In this document: positions 47,814 through 62,253 of the stretch, piece after piece
Position numbering within the stretch: position 1 is the stretch's first letter
Layout of the letters: each line of letters starts with the position of its first letter
Assembly (NCBI RefSeq): GCF_964199755.1
Contig: NC_133906.1
Location: forward strand, 19,467,419-19,531,418
Length of the DNA stretch: 64,000 nucleotides
Source of the DNA: Larus michahellis
Lineage: Eukaryota; Chordata; Aves; Charadriiformes; Laridae
Direction: 5' to 3'
Notes under the pieces: model-generated
The model's input: the letters and a program-made list of their open reading frames with translations, nothing else
Databases searched by the model: none
Told to the model about the DNA's origin: nothing
Translations under genes and position numbers: made by a program

Positions 47814-50700
47814 CGTTGGCACAAGTTGTCTGAGTAATAGAGGCGATTTGATGATCTTGCCCCCATTTTACAGCTTACTTCCCCCTCCCTTGAGCTGGTA
47901 TGGCTGGGTGGGGACCTACTGTAAATGAGATTGATGAGACGAGCTGGATTTGAAACAAGAAAAAAGCCTTTTAACCGAACTTTGCTCCCAAAGATGATGG
48001 GTGTAGAATAGCAGTGTAATTCAGCAAACTGGTTTTACTGAGCTGTGTAGAAGAAAAAGGCTCTTGGTCTCACCTGTTCAAAGAATTTGCAAGGATTTAC
48101 TTCAGACCATGAACAAAAGTGTCAGGAATTATCGATTTAAGATTAGTTTTACTTGAATGTACATAACAAAACAAACAAAATCAAGGCTGCTATGTGAATA
48201 CTTGTCAATCTTGCTAAAAGTAAAAGATATCTCATCATTACAGTAAGTGTTATGGTCCTTCCTCCTGTTAATGTAATTTGTGAAAATCCAGTCCTACATA
48301 GGCTGCTTCTGAGCAGCTGTCCTGAATGGGATTACTGAAACACTGACATTTATCTGAGCTTTTTACTGTTATAATTCATAATAGCCAACTGCTTTGGCTT
48401 ATGCTTTTTGGGATGGTGAACTTGTCTTGCCTCTTTGCACAGTGGTAAATTTATGGAAATACATAAATATTTCCTAATCTGGGAGCATCATATGGACACT
48501 TAAATCTTGAAGTCTCTTTGCATGTTACATCAAGTTTCAGGAAATGTTCTTAGAAGTAAAAAGGACTAGTTCACTTAATGTGTGGCCCCTAGAGTATTTT
48601 ATAACATGAGGCATGGGAAAATAGGTCTAGTTGAAGGCATCTGTGAAGTGATACTGGGAGAGAAGTAAAAGCTTGAGGAGGGGTGAAAGTATTTCATTGC
48701 TCTGTAGGCATGTTGAAGTGAATTTAGATGCTTTCAGAAAGACCACTCTGGTTGGCAAGTTGCTATGCAATACTGAGGCTGACTTTTAGTATGTGTTAGA
48801 TATGAATTATGAAGTGATCTGAGTCCATATTCAGTGTGCATCTCTTAATGGCATAAGATTATTCAAAGTTGAGTTGTTCCCTAGCATTAAATGCCTGGCA
48901 TATTTATGATTCTCTTGCCTTTCTAGCAAAGGTGGCAGCTTTCACATGTAGCATTTTCGGAAGGGCATTGCTTTTTTATATTACCTTAAAATACAAAGCT
49001 TGTCTCCTAGTGGTCTTGCATGTGCTGACATCCAAAACTAGAACTGTATGTATTTAATGGGTTTAGTTTGGAATTCAGGCTAACATTCTTGAGAGAAAAA
49101 AAAAAATGCTTTCCATGTGATACCATGTTCCATAATGGCATGGGGAGAGATTGCTCACAGGTTTAGGTGTGGCTGACTTTGGTTTAGGTTAAATAACCTG
49201 CCTACTTATTACCACTAGTTTTGTGTAGGGCTTTTTTTCCTGAAGCCTGACAAACAGCCTTCCTCTTGCGGTTCCACTTTTATTTAAAAAGCCGTCTTTC
49301 TTACCACAGCCTTTATCTTCCATGCATCCTTTCTCTAAGAGCAGCACTGCAGAGATGATGTTTTCCACTACAGGTTGGTTGATTAAATGCTATGACAAAT
49401 TATTACAGCTACTTGAAAGCAGTTGCTGTTGTCTTTAATTTTACAGTGTCAAGTTACTCTGTCTTAAGTAAGTGCCAAAACTCTGCAGCTGCTTTTTGCA
49501 GAGGTCATTACATGGGGCTCACCTGTAAACATATCATCCCCCTGTGTCCTCCCCTTTATGGAGGGGAGAACAGATGTTTACCTCCTGAAAGATGCTTCAG
49601 GCACTTGCTGCAGGACATGGTCACCAGGCTGTCAAAAGCAATCTTTATGGGCAGGCTGGTCTTTCACAAGGAGATGTGTTTACAGAGCATGAAATTAACA
49701 TTTTTGCACAGAGGCAAATAATTGCTTACAACAGAGACTTTAGTAGCAGATTTGAAGCTTGAATGATTATTAGTAAGGTCAGATGGAGCACATAGTGGTG
49801 TCCACCTCCTGAGCAAAGTCATTCAGAACTCTTTAGCCGTTCGTTTATGCTGGAAGGGTTTAAGCTATTGTAATGTTCATGTCTTGAGCTTGTCACTTTT
49901 GATAAGAACTTGTAATAAGTTGTGTTGCTCTATCTGTATACATGGTGTGGTTTCTTCAAAATCATTCTTGAATGGAAAACGTTTTTTGACTTGCAGAAAG
50001 AGGGGTGAACCCCCATTCCCATCATCTTAGTCTTGAATTATTATCTAGTAGTACTCTAGCAATGGCAGGGGTTTTAAGAGACTTTGCAGGAAGTGTCTGT
50101 CAAACAGGCTGTTGTCAAGAACAAAAGGGTTCTCTGTGAAAGCTTTCTGCGGTCAGGAGATGGGTCTAAAGGGTCAGTAGGTCCAGTAGGTCTCGGATAG
50201 TGTTGGCTGTCCTGAGCTGCTCTGGTAAATGCTCTCACTTGTCGGGTCAGGGCTTTTTCTTGAGCCGTGATGAAAAACTGTTTCCGAAGAATGGATATTG
50301 GCAAAATTAATCAGATTGATTCTTCACTTATGAGACAGATCAAGTCTTGAACTTCAGTATTCTGTGATAATAAGACCAGTTCATCATCACTCATTGCATC
50401 TCTTCATTCCCAGTTTCCTCAGCCTGCTTACTCTTTCAAGGTGACTTCCCTGCTCAACAGATGTGCGTGTCTGACAGAACATTTAAAAACCACAGAGCTT
50501 GAAGTAGATGAAGTTTTTGTAAAAGAAATTTCGTTCCATCACAATTAACCATGTCACAGAATTGAGCGAGTCTAACTAATGTTAAATGTAAGCGTCCAGT
50601 CAAACTTCAAAGTGGAGGCAGCCTTTCCTCTCTTCACACCACAGTTGTAAATGGTGCTTAAGGCTTGCAGCACTCCATTTTCAAAACATCCTGCTTCTTC

Positions 50701-50722
50701 GGGGGGGGGGGGGGGGGGGGGG
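50701..50722 (+). repeat. Poly(G) run (G22)
   Basis: Twenty-two consecutive G in AT-rich intron, preceded by CTGCTTCTTC. It is the longest homopolymer in the window and G-quadruplex-capable. The length may be unreliable in sequencing. Confidence 0.9.
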
Positions 50723-53700
50723 CGAAAGCAACCAGCGTCACAAAGGCTGTTCTGAAAACCTTTTCAAAATGCTGCATGTTGCACCCATGATCTTCCCATT
50801 GTTCTTCTATAGGACAGCATTCTTTGGAGGCAGTGGGACTTTTTGCTTTGTTCAGATTGTGCTGAACAGCCCTAACCATAACACCTTTCAGTGGTTATCC
50901 TTGTCTGTAAAGGAAATGAAAGCCAATGCATGTGGCTCTTAAAAGGAACACCCAAGCATTACCTGAATACTCCCCAAAACAACTGTCCTTGTGTTCTGGG
51001 AACACATGAAATCTAGGATACAGGATATGTCTCACTCCCTGCTCCCATTAAAAGAAGACTTTAAAATAGTCTAAGCTACTTCTATACAAGACTGAACCGA
51101 GATTCACCTTCAAAATTCCTACAAACAGGTGAAATGGAGCTCAGCGTTCCTCACACTTTGTGTAAGCTGTGCAGTAGCACTGTTTTACCAGCACTGGTTT
51201 TGCCACAAGGTGTTACACCATAAATTTTCAGAGGACGTGAGAGATCGTGCATACAATGAATTACTCAGATGCTCTGTAACAAGACCTGCTAATAGCCTAC
51301 CCTCTTTAAAATAGTCCTAGCAGTGTGAACTTTTTTTTTTGCCTGTTTAATAGGACTTGGTAGAACGAGCACCTAACCGAATGTGAGGAGTTTGTATTGG
51401 TCATTCTCTGCTGTATCTTATGTACGACCATACATTTTATTTCTTTATTGATTTTTCTTTTTTTGTCGATGCTTAAGCAGTATTCTTTCAATATGAAGTG
51501 CAACTTATAAAAATACTAGATATAACATGTTCAAGTCAAATTGGGTACTTTTTTATTCTGGTATGGCAAGCTTCAAAATCTCTATTTCAGAGAATGTCCT
51601 GCTACACAGCAATTTTTCTCAGTCCCATAGAGCTTCATTATAGCGAGGTCAGACTATGCGCCATAGAGAACAGAATTTATATTTTATCATAGGGCTAACT
51701 GCTGTGCTCTTGTAATGACCCTGAAGGACAGTAAATGCTCCAAATACTTCAGTTTATTTGGAATATAGTTCTATTGTGCTATAGGAGCTAGAGTGGATCT
51801 AGGAAAACAGAAAATATTGTGGTATGTTTTAATGTGATTCCTACTGGATGCTTGTGAGACTGTTTGGCTGCTATAGCCCTGTCCAGAAAGCAGACAGTGA
51901 AGATTCTTGGAATTGGATGTTTTCGGTGTATATTCTCAAGGGTGAGACCTCCCTTAAGACCCTCGTGGTAAAATGAGACTCCTCAAAGTCTAATTGCATC
52001 CTGGCCTGAGATGGAACATATTAGTTTCTCATGTAGTTGAAAAGCCTCTTCCATAATTTCACGTGTTGTGCTTTTAATTTCATGTCTTTCCATTTTCTAC
52101 TTTGCAGCAGTGTGTAAAAGTGTGAGGACTATTCGTAATATTTGCCCTTCCGTTCTGCTCAGTCATCTCTGCCCTAGTCAGCACCCATTATTTTGCATTT
52201 TTCTGTGTATGATGTTTCTGTAAATATCTCAGGATGAAACTGGCTTTTTTTAAAACAGTAAGATACAGATTCATACAGTCTGTGATCTGTCATCACACAG
52301 AAATGATAAAACAGCTGCTGAACAGCTGCATAAGAAGTCATTCAAGTCTTGTGTTTGTACAGTTAATGCCTTCTTTACTCACCCTTTGAATTGTATCCCA
52401 AATTTTTTTGATGCGTTGTTCTCTTATCAAGACCGCTTTTGAATTTTAATCCTGTTCTCCACTTATCTGGCAACATCAGCAAATTTAACAAGTATGCTTT
52501 CCATTCTAGTATTGAAATCGATAGATAATTTTACAGGGTCTAGGAGGATTCTGGCAAAGATCACTTTGACACGACCTGAATGTTCGCATAAAAATGTTTA
52601 AGTTTTTATAACATTTGAGTGAATGCCAATTTGGATATTAACAATAACAAGAACTCAGTATACTCAGGTTTGTGTCACTGAGTAGAGTGATTCATCTCTT
52701 CTCTCTCCTGTCTGCCCAGATGTTACCTGTCCCAGAAAGAAGCTGCTTGTTTCTTAGTTTTTAATTCTGACACTGCTGTAGTTAGTAGCAGTTTGTCACT
52801 CTTAAGGTGACACCTAAAAGTGATTTGTCACCTTGTAGGCATGTACAATGTTTTGGTATCTGCATCCCTAGCCCTGCTTTTCCTCAATTCCCCAGAAGTG
52901 TTTGTCATCTTTCAGTTATTGGAAACCTCATCTGTCTTCCCCAGGCACTTGGAGATAACGGCCCTGAGGCTGTCAACCAGCTTCTTCCCTGACCCAGCCA
53001 ATTTATCTTACCAGTTTCTATTTTTTCCCTATTGCACCCTAACTAGGCTTAGTGTGCCGTCTTGCTACGCTGGCACTATGAGCCGTCAGGTAGTTCTTGC
53101 CATATTAAAACTTGCAGCTGCCCATGTCAAGCGGTGATCTCTACTAGAGGGCATCTCTAGGAAGGACCAACGTACCTACGCAGGATCCAGCCTCTAGATT
53201 CAGCATTTCAGTGTAGATTACTTGATCCTTTCCTGCCCTCGGGTCAGCCTCATCTCAGCCCAGGGTGGAGGTGTGGGATGGCATAAAGATGTGTGATGAG
53301 CACAATTTCATGCTGTATTCGAAAGGGGTAGAGGCAGACCTCTTGAGCAACTTGCTTAGGAGAGAAGTATTAAACCTGGGAAGCGAGATCAGGTGCCACA
53401 TACGTACACACAAGTACTGCAGGGAGTTCTGCCAATGCTTTCCTTGTGGAGGGAGGAGTGGCAAAATGGTGATAGACGTTCTCTTGCTGGGGACGTGTAC
53501 TTGGCACTTCAGCTTTTGACTGGTGAGAAGTCTCTATCCATTACTGTAAACACAACTTTAAGGTGCCTAGAACTTTCCATGGGATGACCTTCCCCATATG
53601 GTTCATGGTGGGGTTTTAGTTCGTAATCATGTGATGTGCATGTTCTGCAAGTCCTCTTTGCAACCCATCAATGGTGGCTTGGTTTCCTAGAAGAGGTTGA

Positions 53701-55885
53701 AGACTGAAGTTGGGTTTTCTGTTCTCGGCTTTTTGTTCCCAGTGAGAAAATGCAGCTTGTGCCTGGTGTCAAGACATGGCTCCTGCTTCCTGATGAGAAC
53801 TGTTTACAGGAACACTGTAATGGTACAAGAGACTCCTACAGTTATTGCCCAGCTGCTCCGCGTTGCTGTGTACAGCAGGACTCCTCCTCACCATCAAGGG
53901 CAGTAATTCTGTGTGCTGCCTTCTCTACAAGGAGAATCTGGAGATGCAAACAAAGCACAAGTACATCAAATGAACTGACAAACTAAACCAGGGTAAACTG
54001 GTGGTAGCATGGCTCAGATTTTTTTGAGTAATGGGTAATAGCAGTAAGTCTGATTCTGAGAGGAGTTTGATTAATCCTGGCGTAGATCTGTGCGTTTGCT
54101 ATTGCTGGGTGCAATGTACTAGATGTCTGAGCAGCAGTTAAATAACTTCTTGGGAAGAAGAGACATGTTAAATGTTGCTTTTTAGTGCTGATGTTTTCAG
54201 TTTAACATAACACTGTCAAGAAGCATCAAGTCTGCCAGGAAGTTGGCAGAGAATTTACTTTAAAATCCTTAAAATAGCCAAAAGGAAAATAGTGGTATTC
54301 TGTTGCTGAAAAACCAGAAAAATGTGGTTTTGCTGCATTGCTGCTAACAAAAAGCTGTGCTGAGACTGATGCTAACAATGTGAAAGAGGAAGCAAAGCAA
54401 AAGGTGGGGTCCATCAGAGCACCACCTGAAGTAATAGTAAATGTTTAATTGAAAACAGTGATTTATTTATTTTCCTCCTAAACCAAAGCGGTTGTGGTGA
54501 TTGTTGTGGGTACTCCTGGTTGCCCAGTGACTGGAAGGCAAGCGAGCAGTGTCAGCACTGAAGGTATGGAGTGAAGAGCATGGAAAATAAAATAGAAAAA
54601 TGCTTGTGATTTTCTTTGCTTATTGGAGTTAGTGGGAACTGGTTTGTTCAAGTGGTGTTTAAGTATTATGTGAGCATGGTGTTGTTCCTGGTAGCAAGAA
54701 ATAACTGGGGGAAAAGTACTTCCTGAAAATACCTGTAAGCTTGACGTCTTAAGTTCTCCCTGGATTCCTTTTGTCCTGGGTCTTTATTCAGCAGGGGATG
54801 TGCAGGGGGCTCCTGTGTCACCTGGCCACGTTTCCAGGGACACTTTATTATTAAACTGCTACTGTGATCTGCTGAGCAAGATGAGCTGACGCAGCCTGTC
54901 TGGGGATTATTTCCTGTGAATGCTGCTAGTAGATGATTTGACATCCTCTGGTTTTTGGGTCTGACTTTTGGGCAGATGACATCATTGTTCTCAGTCAGGT
55001 TGTGCCTCCTTTTGAATTTCTGGTAGGAGATATTTCTATAATTTCATGTGTAATTCCTAATGATGGATAAGTGCTCAAGAAAAAAGCTCACATACAGACT
55101 TTTTTCCAGTATCTTTCAACATTCATTAGGGAAAAAGCCATTTCTAAGCTTGATACGCAGCTTACTATGGGAAGCGCCCTGTCTCCTGACATAAACCAAA
55201 ATCTCGGTACTTGGCACACAACTAAATGGGAATTATGGTTCTTATTCCAGTTTTTGAGTCATATCTGTCACATAGCTTTTGTGTGGATCAAATATAGTTT
55301 TCAGTGGCAGTAAATGCTGAGATTTCTTTTACCTTTTTGGAGCATTTTGGAACAGTGGTATTAACCTTTCTGAAGCCAATGTGCTTGACATGCTGACAAA
55401 TCCTTGTGCCTCCCCAGGGCATCAAACTTCTGTGATGTGCCCTTGGACTTCACTTGAATAAGTTTGGCATCAGCCCAATTTCCATGAAGAAAGGTAAATA
55501 TCTGATCTCTGCTGTCAGCTCTTCCAAAGACTGCTGCAGCTTTGCTTACCAATACCTTACGGTGCTCTGCCTGCTTTCCCAGGCAAAACCCAGATCACTT
55601 CTGTTTACTATTATGAACTATAACTGTTGGCAAGCTTTCAAACTACCTTGCTCATCCTACCTCAGAAAACATGTTATAATGCAGTCTCTTATCTTATTTG
55701 TGCCTTTCTCTATAACAAAGTGCAAGGCATCCTGGTAGTGTGATTTGCACATTGATACATCCCAAGATTGAGTGGTTTTCTCTTGATTTGTCTTCTCTGC
55801 GGAAAATATTTATATCTTCCTTTGGGTGTCTAGCAGGTAGACTTTGTCGTGTTCTTGTTTCAAAGATTGTTGGAGCACTACCCAT

Positions 55886-55915
55886 CTCTTTTTTTTCTTT
55901 TCTTTTCTTTTTGTT
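55886..55915 (+). repeat. (TTTTC)n pyrimidine tract
   Basis: A T-rich run with TTTTC units repeated about four times. Confidence 0.8.
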
Positions 55916-58900
55916 GTTATACCAGAGTTTCCCAAGGACCAAGTGCCCACGCAGGTAGATTCCATTTTATGAAAGGCACAGATTTTCATAGTTCTTTCAT
56001 CATCCCAATAGTTACAAATGCTGTAATTCTTTTTGTGAACTGAATGAAGTTAAACTTGCAGTCACACGTTTGCCGGGTCCACCACCATGCAGCACCAAGG
56101 CGAGTTGTAGTCTTGTATTGGTTGACTGAGTGCTGTGAATTTCACTTCTGTGGAGTATTTCTGTGTTGAGGATGTACAGGGTTTTTTGTTGTGGTGTGTC
56201 TTTAACGAGATTTCTGCTAGCATGATATATGGTTTGATTCTTTGCTAGTATTCCAAATATTTGGAAGTTGTGTTCATCTGAGCAGTTCTTGATTGGTTTA
56301 ACATTCTTATAATCTGATCGGGAGTTTATAGCTCGAGTACAGGGAATTCATGGAAATGATGGAATTAATAGGTTTTGTATCCTGAGGTTTTTTATTAAAT
56401 CTTAATGCATATTTAGTTAAGTGTTTCTGCATATGCAGCATAATCTGTAAGTCGAAGCGATAAGTGAGATTTCAGAAATGGTGCTCCGAAGTATGTCCTT
56501 ATAGGAAACAACTACAGCTTGTGTGCCGTTTGCTGCTGTTAAATGGAGCGTGGATATATGCAGACATCTGGAGGGGACTGCTGCAAATGTCCATTTCTCA
56601 AATTGATCTCCAATCCAGCTTGTTCACTCTTCTTTCTGTGAATACAAGGTTTGAGGTATTTAAGACACCTTCAGAAATGCTGTGAAAAACAATGTACATC
56701 TCTGTGGATTTCATCCTCATAGATTCTGCCAGGAGCTGCAGTCAAAAAACAGCTCTTTGACGCAGGATAAAAAGCTGGTATGCTGGTTCCTTGGGAGAAC
56801 TCACCTCGGTTTAAGTTTCTAGAAAGCACATAAAGCAGAAGGGGAAGGAAGAAGGGATGGGGAATCTTCAATCTCATTTGGAATGGCAGTTCAGAGATGA
56901 CTTTTGTCTACATCTTCATAGTTCACATTTTTGCTGTCAAAGCCCCTGCTGGCTGTTGTACCCCAGGCAGGGCAAGTAACGGGTTGTGCCTCCCATCTCG
57001 ACTGGAGGGTAGTCCATGGAATGACGTCTTGTTTGGGAATTTTATAATGTGTTGCTGTATGTTAAAGCAAGGTCAAAGAAACGTGATTATTGCTTGAGGG
57101 GGAATACGAGGAGGTTTCTGATGCAACCAGATGCCTGCAGTAGCTTATCCCACAGATTTGAGCAGATCCCTGAGATGTGCTGCTATGTGGGAAATGGAGC
57201 ATTTCTGTTATATGGGAAGGGCTGTATGCATTTTAGTGAACAGAAAGGATAAGAACGCTGTTGTGGGCCAATTAAAGCAACGAGTCCTGTTCTGAAGCCT
57301 AAAACTAGGCCAGCTGGGTTTCTAACAGCTGAAAGAGAAGTCTTGAGGCTGAAACTGCAGTGCTCGCAGGGTGGGCTAAAACCCAGGGAAGAACTCATCG
57401 CTTGGTGCCCTGCACTGGCTCTGGAAAGGCACTGCGTGTTGGCAGGCCTGGATTGAATTAGTCAAACAGTAAGTTTAGAACAGCAAACACTGCAAGACCG
57501 TAATATTATTTCTAGGGGAAAGTGAAGAACAAAAGTGTAAGGTGTTTGCTAGAGCTTGATGACTAAGCTAGATGTCATATTGCTGTCCTCAGCGGATACC
57601 TGTAAACTTTAATTGGCTGATGAACCAGGACTTTTTGCTAGATAAAATTTTGTTTGTGCTAAGGGGTTTTCAGCAATTGAAGTTGAATAAAACTTGTTAA
57701 CTGAAGGAATTTAAAGCACGTACTCTTCTAGCACCCGATACAAAAAGCTTTCTGCATTAAAAAGTACAGAGCCAGCTAAAATTGGGTAATGCTTAAGCAG
57801 TAGGTTGTCCTGTCCACCAAGGAGCTGCCTGGCGTTCTGCAAGGAACATATTCTTTAACATCTTTACAAGCAGCTACCGAGCGTACCTGGTTGTTCTGCA
57901 GAAAAGGCCCTGCCTTGTGTCTCTATGCATGGCCCATTCAGCTGGTTCTGGTCCAGCTGTGGGGTTTAATTAGTGGCCCTGGGGTAAGGACTGACCCAGG
58001 AGTACCTGCAGTACTTGTGGCTCTACTTTCTTGAAGGAAGCAGGCAGGTTATTTCCATACCCTGAAGTGTCTCCTAGAAAAGCACAAATCTGAGCACGTG
58101 GATTTCAATGTTACTGGTGTTTCAGGTGGGAGAGAAGAGGACAATGACCAAATGGTAGCATTGTGGCATTGTGGTGGAAACATTTAGGTCTGGTTTGAAC
58201 CTGTTGCTTGGATCTGAATCGCAACACAGCTGCAAAGGCATACTTGGCTTTTTTGTCTTTGAAAGCACTTAATCATTCCACATGATGTGCTGCCATTTAG
58301 TCCTGTGTTGCCTGTTAATAGTTCCTGAAATGCTGAAGGTATGGATTATGTTAATGTAGCTTTTAAATTTTTTATGGACTGAAATAGCTTCAAAAATTAA
58401 CCTTTTGAAAACACTTGAGTAGATCGCATGGCAAGGCTTTTAGCAGCTTTCTGTTCCTAGTACTGCGCTATCTCCCATTCCAGTAAATGAAGAGCTTTGA
58501 CTGACCGAGGCTATGCTCAGCTTCCTGTCCTAGGACGAATGCCTCCAGCTGATGGTGGAGATATTTTTATTTATCATTAGATCATCTGAAAGCCTCAGCT
58601 GTTCTCATGCCAGTATGAAGGATGGAGGCTGTTTGTGTTGTGCGGGTGTTGTACCAATTTGTTGTTCAACACATGCTAATAGATCTCTGACAAACCAAGA
58701 GAGATTTTTATTTCTTCATGGTGCAATAAGACTTGATATCTATTTGCTTATGAAAAGGTTGCCTACGTTTAGCATGGATGGTCCCATGATGATTAAAACC
58801 TGGGCTTCTTGCAGCAGTGAGAGGGAGAATTCCTCCTTGTTTCTGCCAGACCTGGCTTCTCTCATGTTTCCTGCCTTCTGAAACCCCTCGGGTACTCTAC

Positions 58901-60459
58901 GTTTTGGAAGACCGAAGAGAAGCTGGCTATAAATGTTTCTTACTTCTGCTTTGCTGTGGCACAGATCATGGCAACCAGGCTGTACCCAAAGTGCACGCTC
59001 TTGAGTCTTCCACTGAGTCCACCTAATAAATAGAAGAATGGTTTCTATTTGCTCTGTCCGTTCCTGTTGTTTTTCTGGATTGTTTTTTTATCTTCAGCAT
59101 CTTGTTGTAGGATATAAATGCAAGACATACTTGCTGAGGTGCTGGGATAAATGAAGAGACCTAGGGTGGAACAGACACCCCTTTTATCACTGTCTCCAAA
59201 GATCATAGCTTCTTGGGTCTGATCACAGCTCCTTGGTTTAAAAAATAAAAAAATAAATCAACCCAAAAAAATATATGTTTCAACGGGGTTTGAGATCTGT
59301 ACAGCATTGTGATTAGCGTATGCACTTCAGCAAATCTTTTTTTTCCTCGTGTACATAAAACTCTTGGCTTACGTCTCTATCCACCCTTCTTTTATTCTGG
59401 CTGGAGCCAGGCACACTAAATAGTGATTAAACAAAAGATTAAAATTCCATTTTTGTGCATTTGGTGTTTGAATGCTGATCAATTGCTTTGGCGGCGCGTT
59501 AAGTAACAGCATGGTAGACAACAGAAGGGGCTTATTTACAGCAATCTGTCTAAATCCATTTTCAATGTATTGCTTTATATGCCTTTCTACTTTAATTCAT
59601 TTTCTGTTTTTAAAAAATGAAGGATGGAAACAGGCAGGAGATTAGTTTAAGATATTGCTGGAGAAGTAATCACTCCTTAGTGGTAAATAACTTCCAGTTC
59701 TTAAGGAAAAGAAAATGTGCTTGAGCTGAAATAGAACTTATGGGCTTGCTGTAGGAGTTAATGGATAAAATTCAATGGCTCGCGCACTTACATAGCTTGA
59801 CTAGATGACCATAATGAGCCCTTCATGCTTTGAAATCTCCTTTTTGCATTGCTGTTTACAACTGACCATTTCAAAAATGAAGAAGTTTTTGCAAAATGAG
59901 AAGCTAAGGTAGAGCAAGACAGAAAATTACAAAGGCTGTAGTCTTGCTGACCTGTTTTATAGGGACAGAAATCCAGATCAGTCATGCCCATGTACCCTAA
60001 CCATGCAGCATTGATAACTGCAGTGTTCAAACAACGGTCACTATATTCCACAGTTAAAATACAGATAAGGGGGGATGTGCTGGTGGGCTCTGGACAAAAC
60101 TTACATCTCCTGCTATGCAGTTATAATTAATGAGAAATTAGGATAAAAGTGAAAATTGACATGAAATATGGCATTACGGGTAAGACATAGCTCCCCGCAA
60201 ATGAGATGCTTGTTTAATAGTGAAAGCAAAAGTCAGTCCTAGGAAACTTGCTGTGTTTTGCAGACTGCTTAGACATCACAGTCTAGTGCATCTGTTGAAG
60301 GGGTATCATCAAGTTATGTAATTTGCATAATTGAGTCAAATCCCATGCAGCATCCCTGAAGGAAACCACTAAAAAAGGCAACATTCTGGTCCCTGTGTGC
60401 TGTGTCTGGATTTCTAGAGCTCAGACATCTTTTACAAGGAGAAAAAGCAAGAAGGGGGG

Positions 60460-60490
60460 AAAAAAAAAAAAAAGAAAAGAAAAAAAGAAG
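60460..60490 (+). repeat. A-rich tract with G interruptions
   Basis: A14 followed by GAAAAGAAAAAAAGAAGG-like purines, preceded by a G6 run. Confidence 0.85.
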
Positions 60491-61685
60491 GAGCTTCCAA
60501 AATAGCATCAACGGCAGCAACCTGCCCGTTTTCACAGTGAGACTTTGAGCGTGTATATGCATATCTTCCCTCTGCCCACAATGGCATGTTGCCCGCAACT
60601 TTACACACTGCTCTGCTAGTAGTGATGACATGAGCATAAAAATTGCAGTCGAGGTGGGGAAGGCAATGTTTTATCGTTCACACTGACTTTTTTTGGTAGT
60701 CTGCTGAAATTATGTTGGTCTTGAAAGTGTTATTCTTAACAAGAAATGAGATGCTAATCAGCCTGCTGCAGCTACACCTTCCCTTTGGGGCTGTGTGGAT
60801 CGCAGGTGCTGGCAAGGTCACTGAAGCAAAGACACTGATCTTCACTTTCTAGCACTGAAAGTCACTTCAAAATTAATGTTCAGACATTGTTGACAGAACT
60901 TGTCAGTGACTCACAGCACGCTTTTCAGATACAGTGTTTTAATAGCGACCTGCAAAACCAATGTAAGTGTTGTATGTTTGCTTGCAAGGGATGCAGGGGA
61001 AATATTCTAACCTCTTAACGTTTACCCGTAATGGAGCATTTCTGAATTGAATGTAACTTCTCTGCCTAAGCCCAAAAAAGCTCCAGAATGCAGCATGTCT
61101 GTCGTGACCATCTGCAGCTATGTCTACCCTTCAAGATTTTAAAAGCCACTTAAAGAGAGGTATGGCGATCCAACAGAGATTAACGTTGTGTTTATCTGGT
61201 GTGAATCTCGTTCAGCTCTAGGTGTACAGGGCAGTAACAGCATGAGCACTGCAGTCAGAGGAACAGATAATGAGTCACCCCACACAGTCCTCACTTTACT
61301 TTGCTGGTGCCAACGTGAAAAAAAGTCTCCAAGACTGAAAGCTGTACAGAGCCTATTCCTCAGAATTTAAGGATCGATAACTCTTATTCTGTGTTCTCGG
61401 TGGACTCCAAAGTCCAACACTACAGTTCAGAAAGGTCTGAGTAACTGATGCGTGTACTCCATAGTTTCCCCTCTTGCTTAATTTAAAATTTAGAAATTAT
61501 TTGAAGTTTTTGTCTTGATATGTGTGGCCTTGGCAGGGTTTAGCTTAGCCCAGCTCAAAGATGTTTTCGTGCGTAAACGTATTTGGGACTGAGAGAAGTA
61601 ATATATCTATGCATTAGACTTTCTGCTGTCTGCCTGCCTGATTTGGGCTTTGTACGTAATTCAGTGACAATCTCTGCGATTTCTT

Positions 61686-61707
61686 CTTTTTTTTTTTTTC
61701 TTTTTTT
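61686..61707 (+). repeat. Poly(T) tract
   Basis: T13 or so, one C, then T7, ending AACAG. It resembles a pyrimidine tract plus acceptor, but no exon follows that I can recognise. Confidence 0.75.
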
Positions 61708-62220
61708 AACAGCACTGGAGAATGGCGTATGACTGCTTGCTTTCACTGAGTATCGCAGTGTTTAAATTGCTTGCCTGCTCTGAGGGTATCTGAATGCACG
61801 TTGCTGACCTCTCTGAAGAATGGCTTGAAGCTGTGCAGAAAATGTACTTCCCTGTTTGCAATATCCTATATTGAGCACACGAACACAAGGGCGACTCCAG
61901 TCCAGAGCCTGGGCATGCTCGCCCTGGGCAGGGATGGCTGGAACTGCTTTTTAATGGCTTCTAGGTTGCTGCTTGGCTTGGTGAGCGTTGGCTGCTTTGG
62001 TGGTACAGCTTTGTAATGGTGTGAAATGCCCCTCCTGAAACAGCCGATAGCCCAGTGGTGTGGCTTCCCTCCAGAGGATGCTGGAGGTGTTGCCGTGAAT
62101 GCTTTGGGGGAGTACTTCGAACTTGTCTCCCATCTCCTGAGAGCTCTTGTGGAGGGGGCAGGTCAAGATCCATCCTGTTAGTGTATTTCGTAAGGAGAAT
62201 TATCCACACAGGTACCTGCA

Positions 62221-62253
62221 GCAGTGGACGTGCGTCAGCAGTGGACGTGCGTC
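62221..62253 (+). repeat. 17-bp tandem duplication with ACGTG cores
   Basis: GCAGTGGACGTGCGTCA is present at 62221-62237 and again (16 of 17 bases) at 62238-62253. Each copy has an ACGTG core, as in hypoxia-response or bHLH sites. CpG-containing duplications are unusual in this CpG-poor intron. Confidence 0.85.

Larger units (their letters stand above)
39676..50700 (+). other. Intron 1, middle part: nothing coding recognised
   Basis: About 11 kb of AT-rich intron with a TA/TC microsatellite, an AT palindrome and a 14-bp duplication. Open frames up to 121 codons (43099-43464) are chance-like and have no domains. Confidence 0.5.

Noticed and set aside
50550..50575. CACAGAATT as another CR1 terminal fragment
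   Set aside because: Only a single octamer-like match without the GGTTGGAA or GATCATC block that defines CR1 ends.
52695..52755. Strong pyrimidine tract and CAG as a possible GALNT10 exon 2 acceptor
   Set aside because: The sequence after 52719 reaches a stop quickly in phase 0 and does not resemble the GALNT10 stem.
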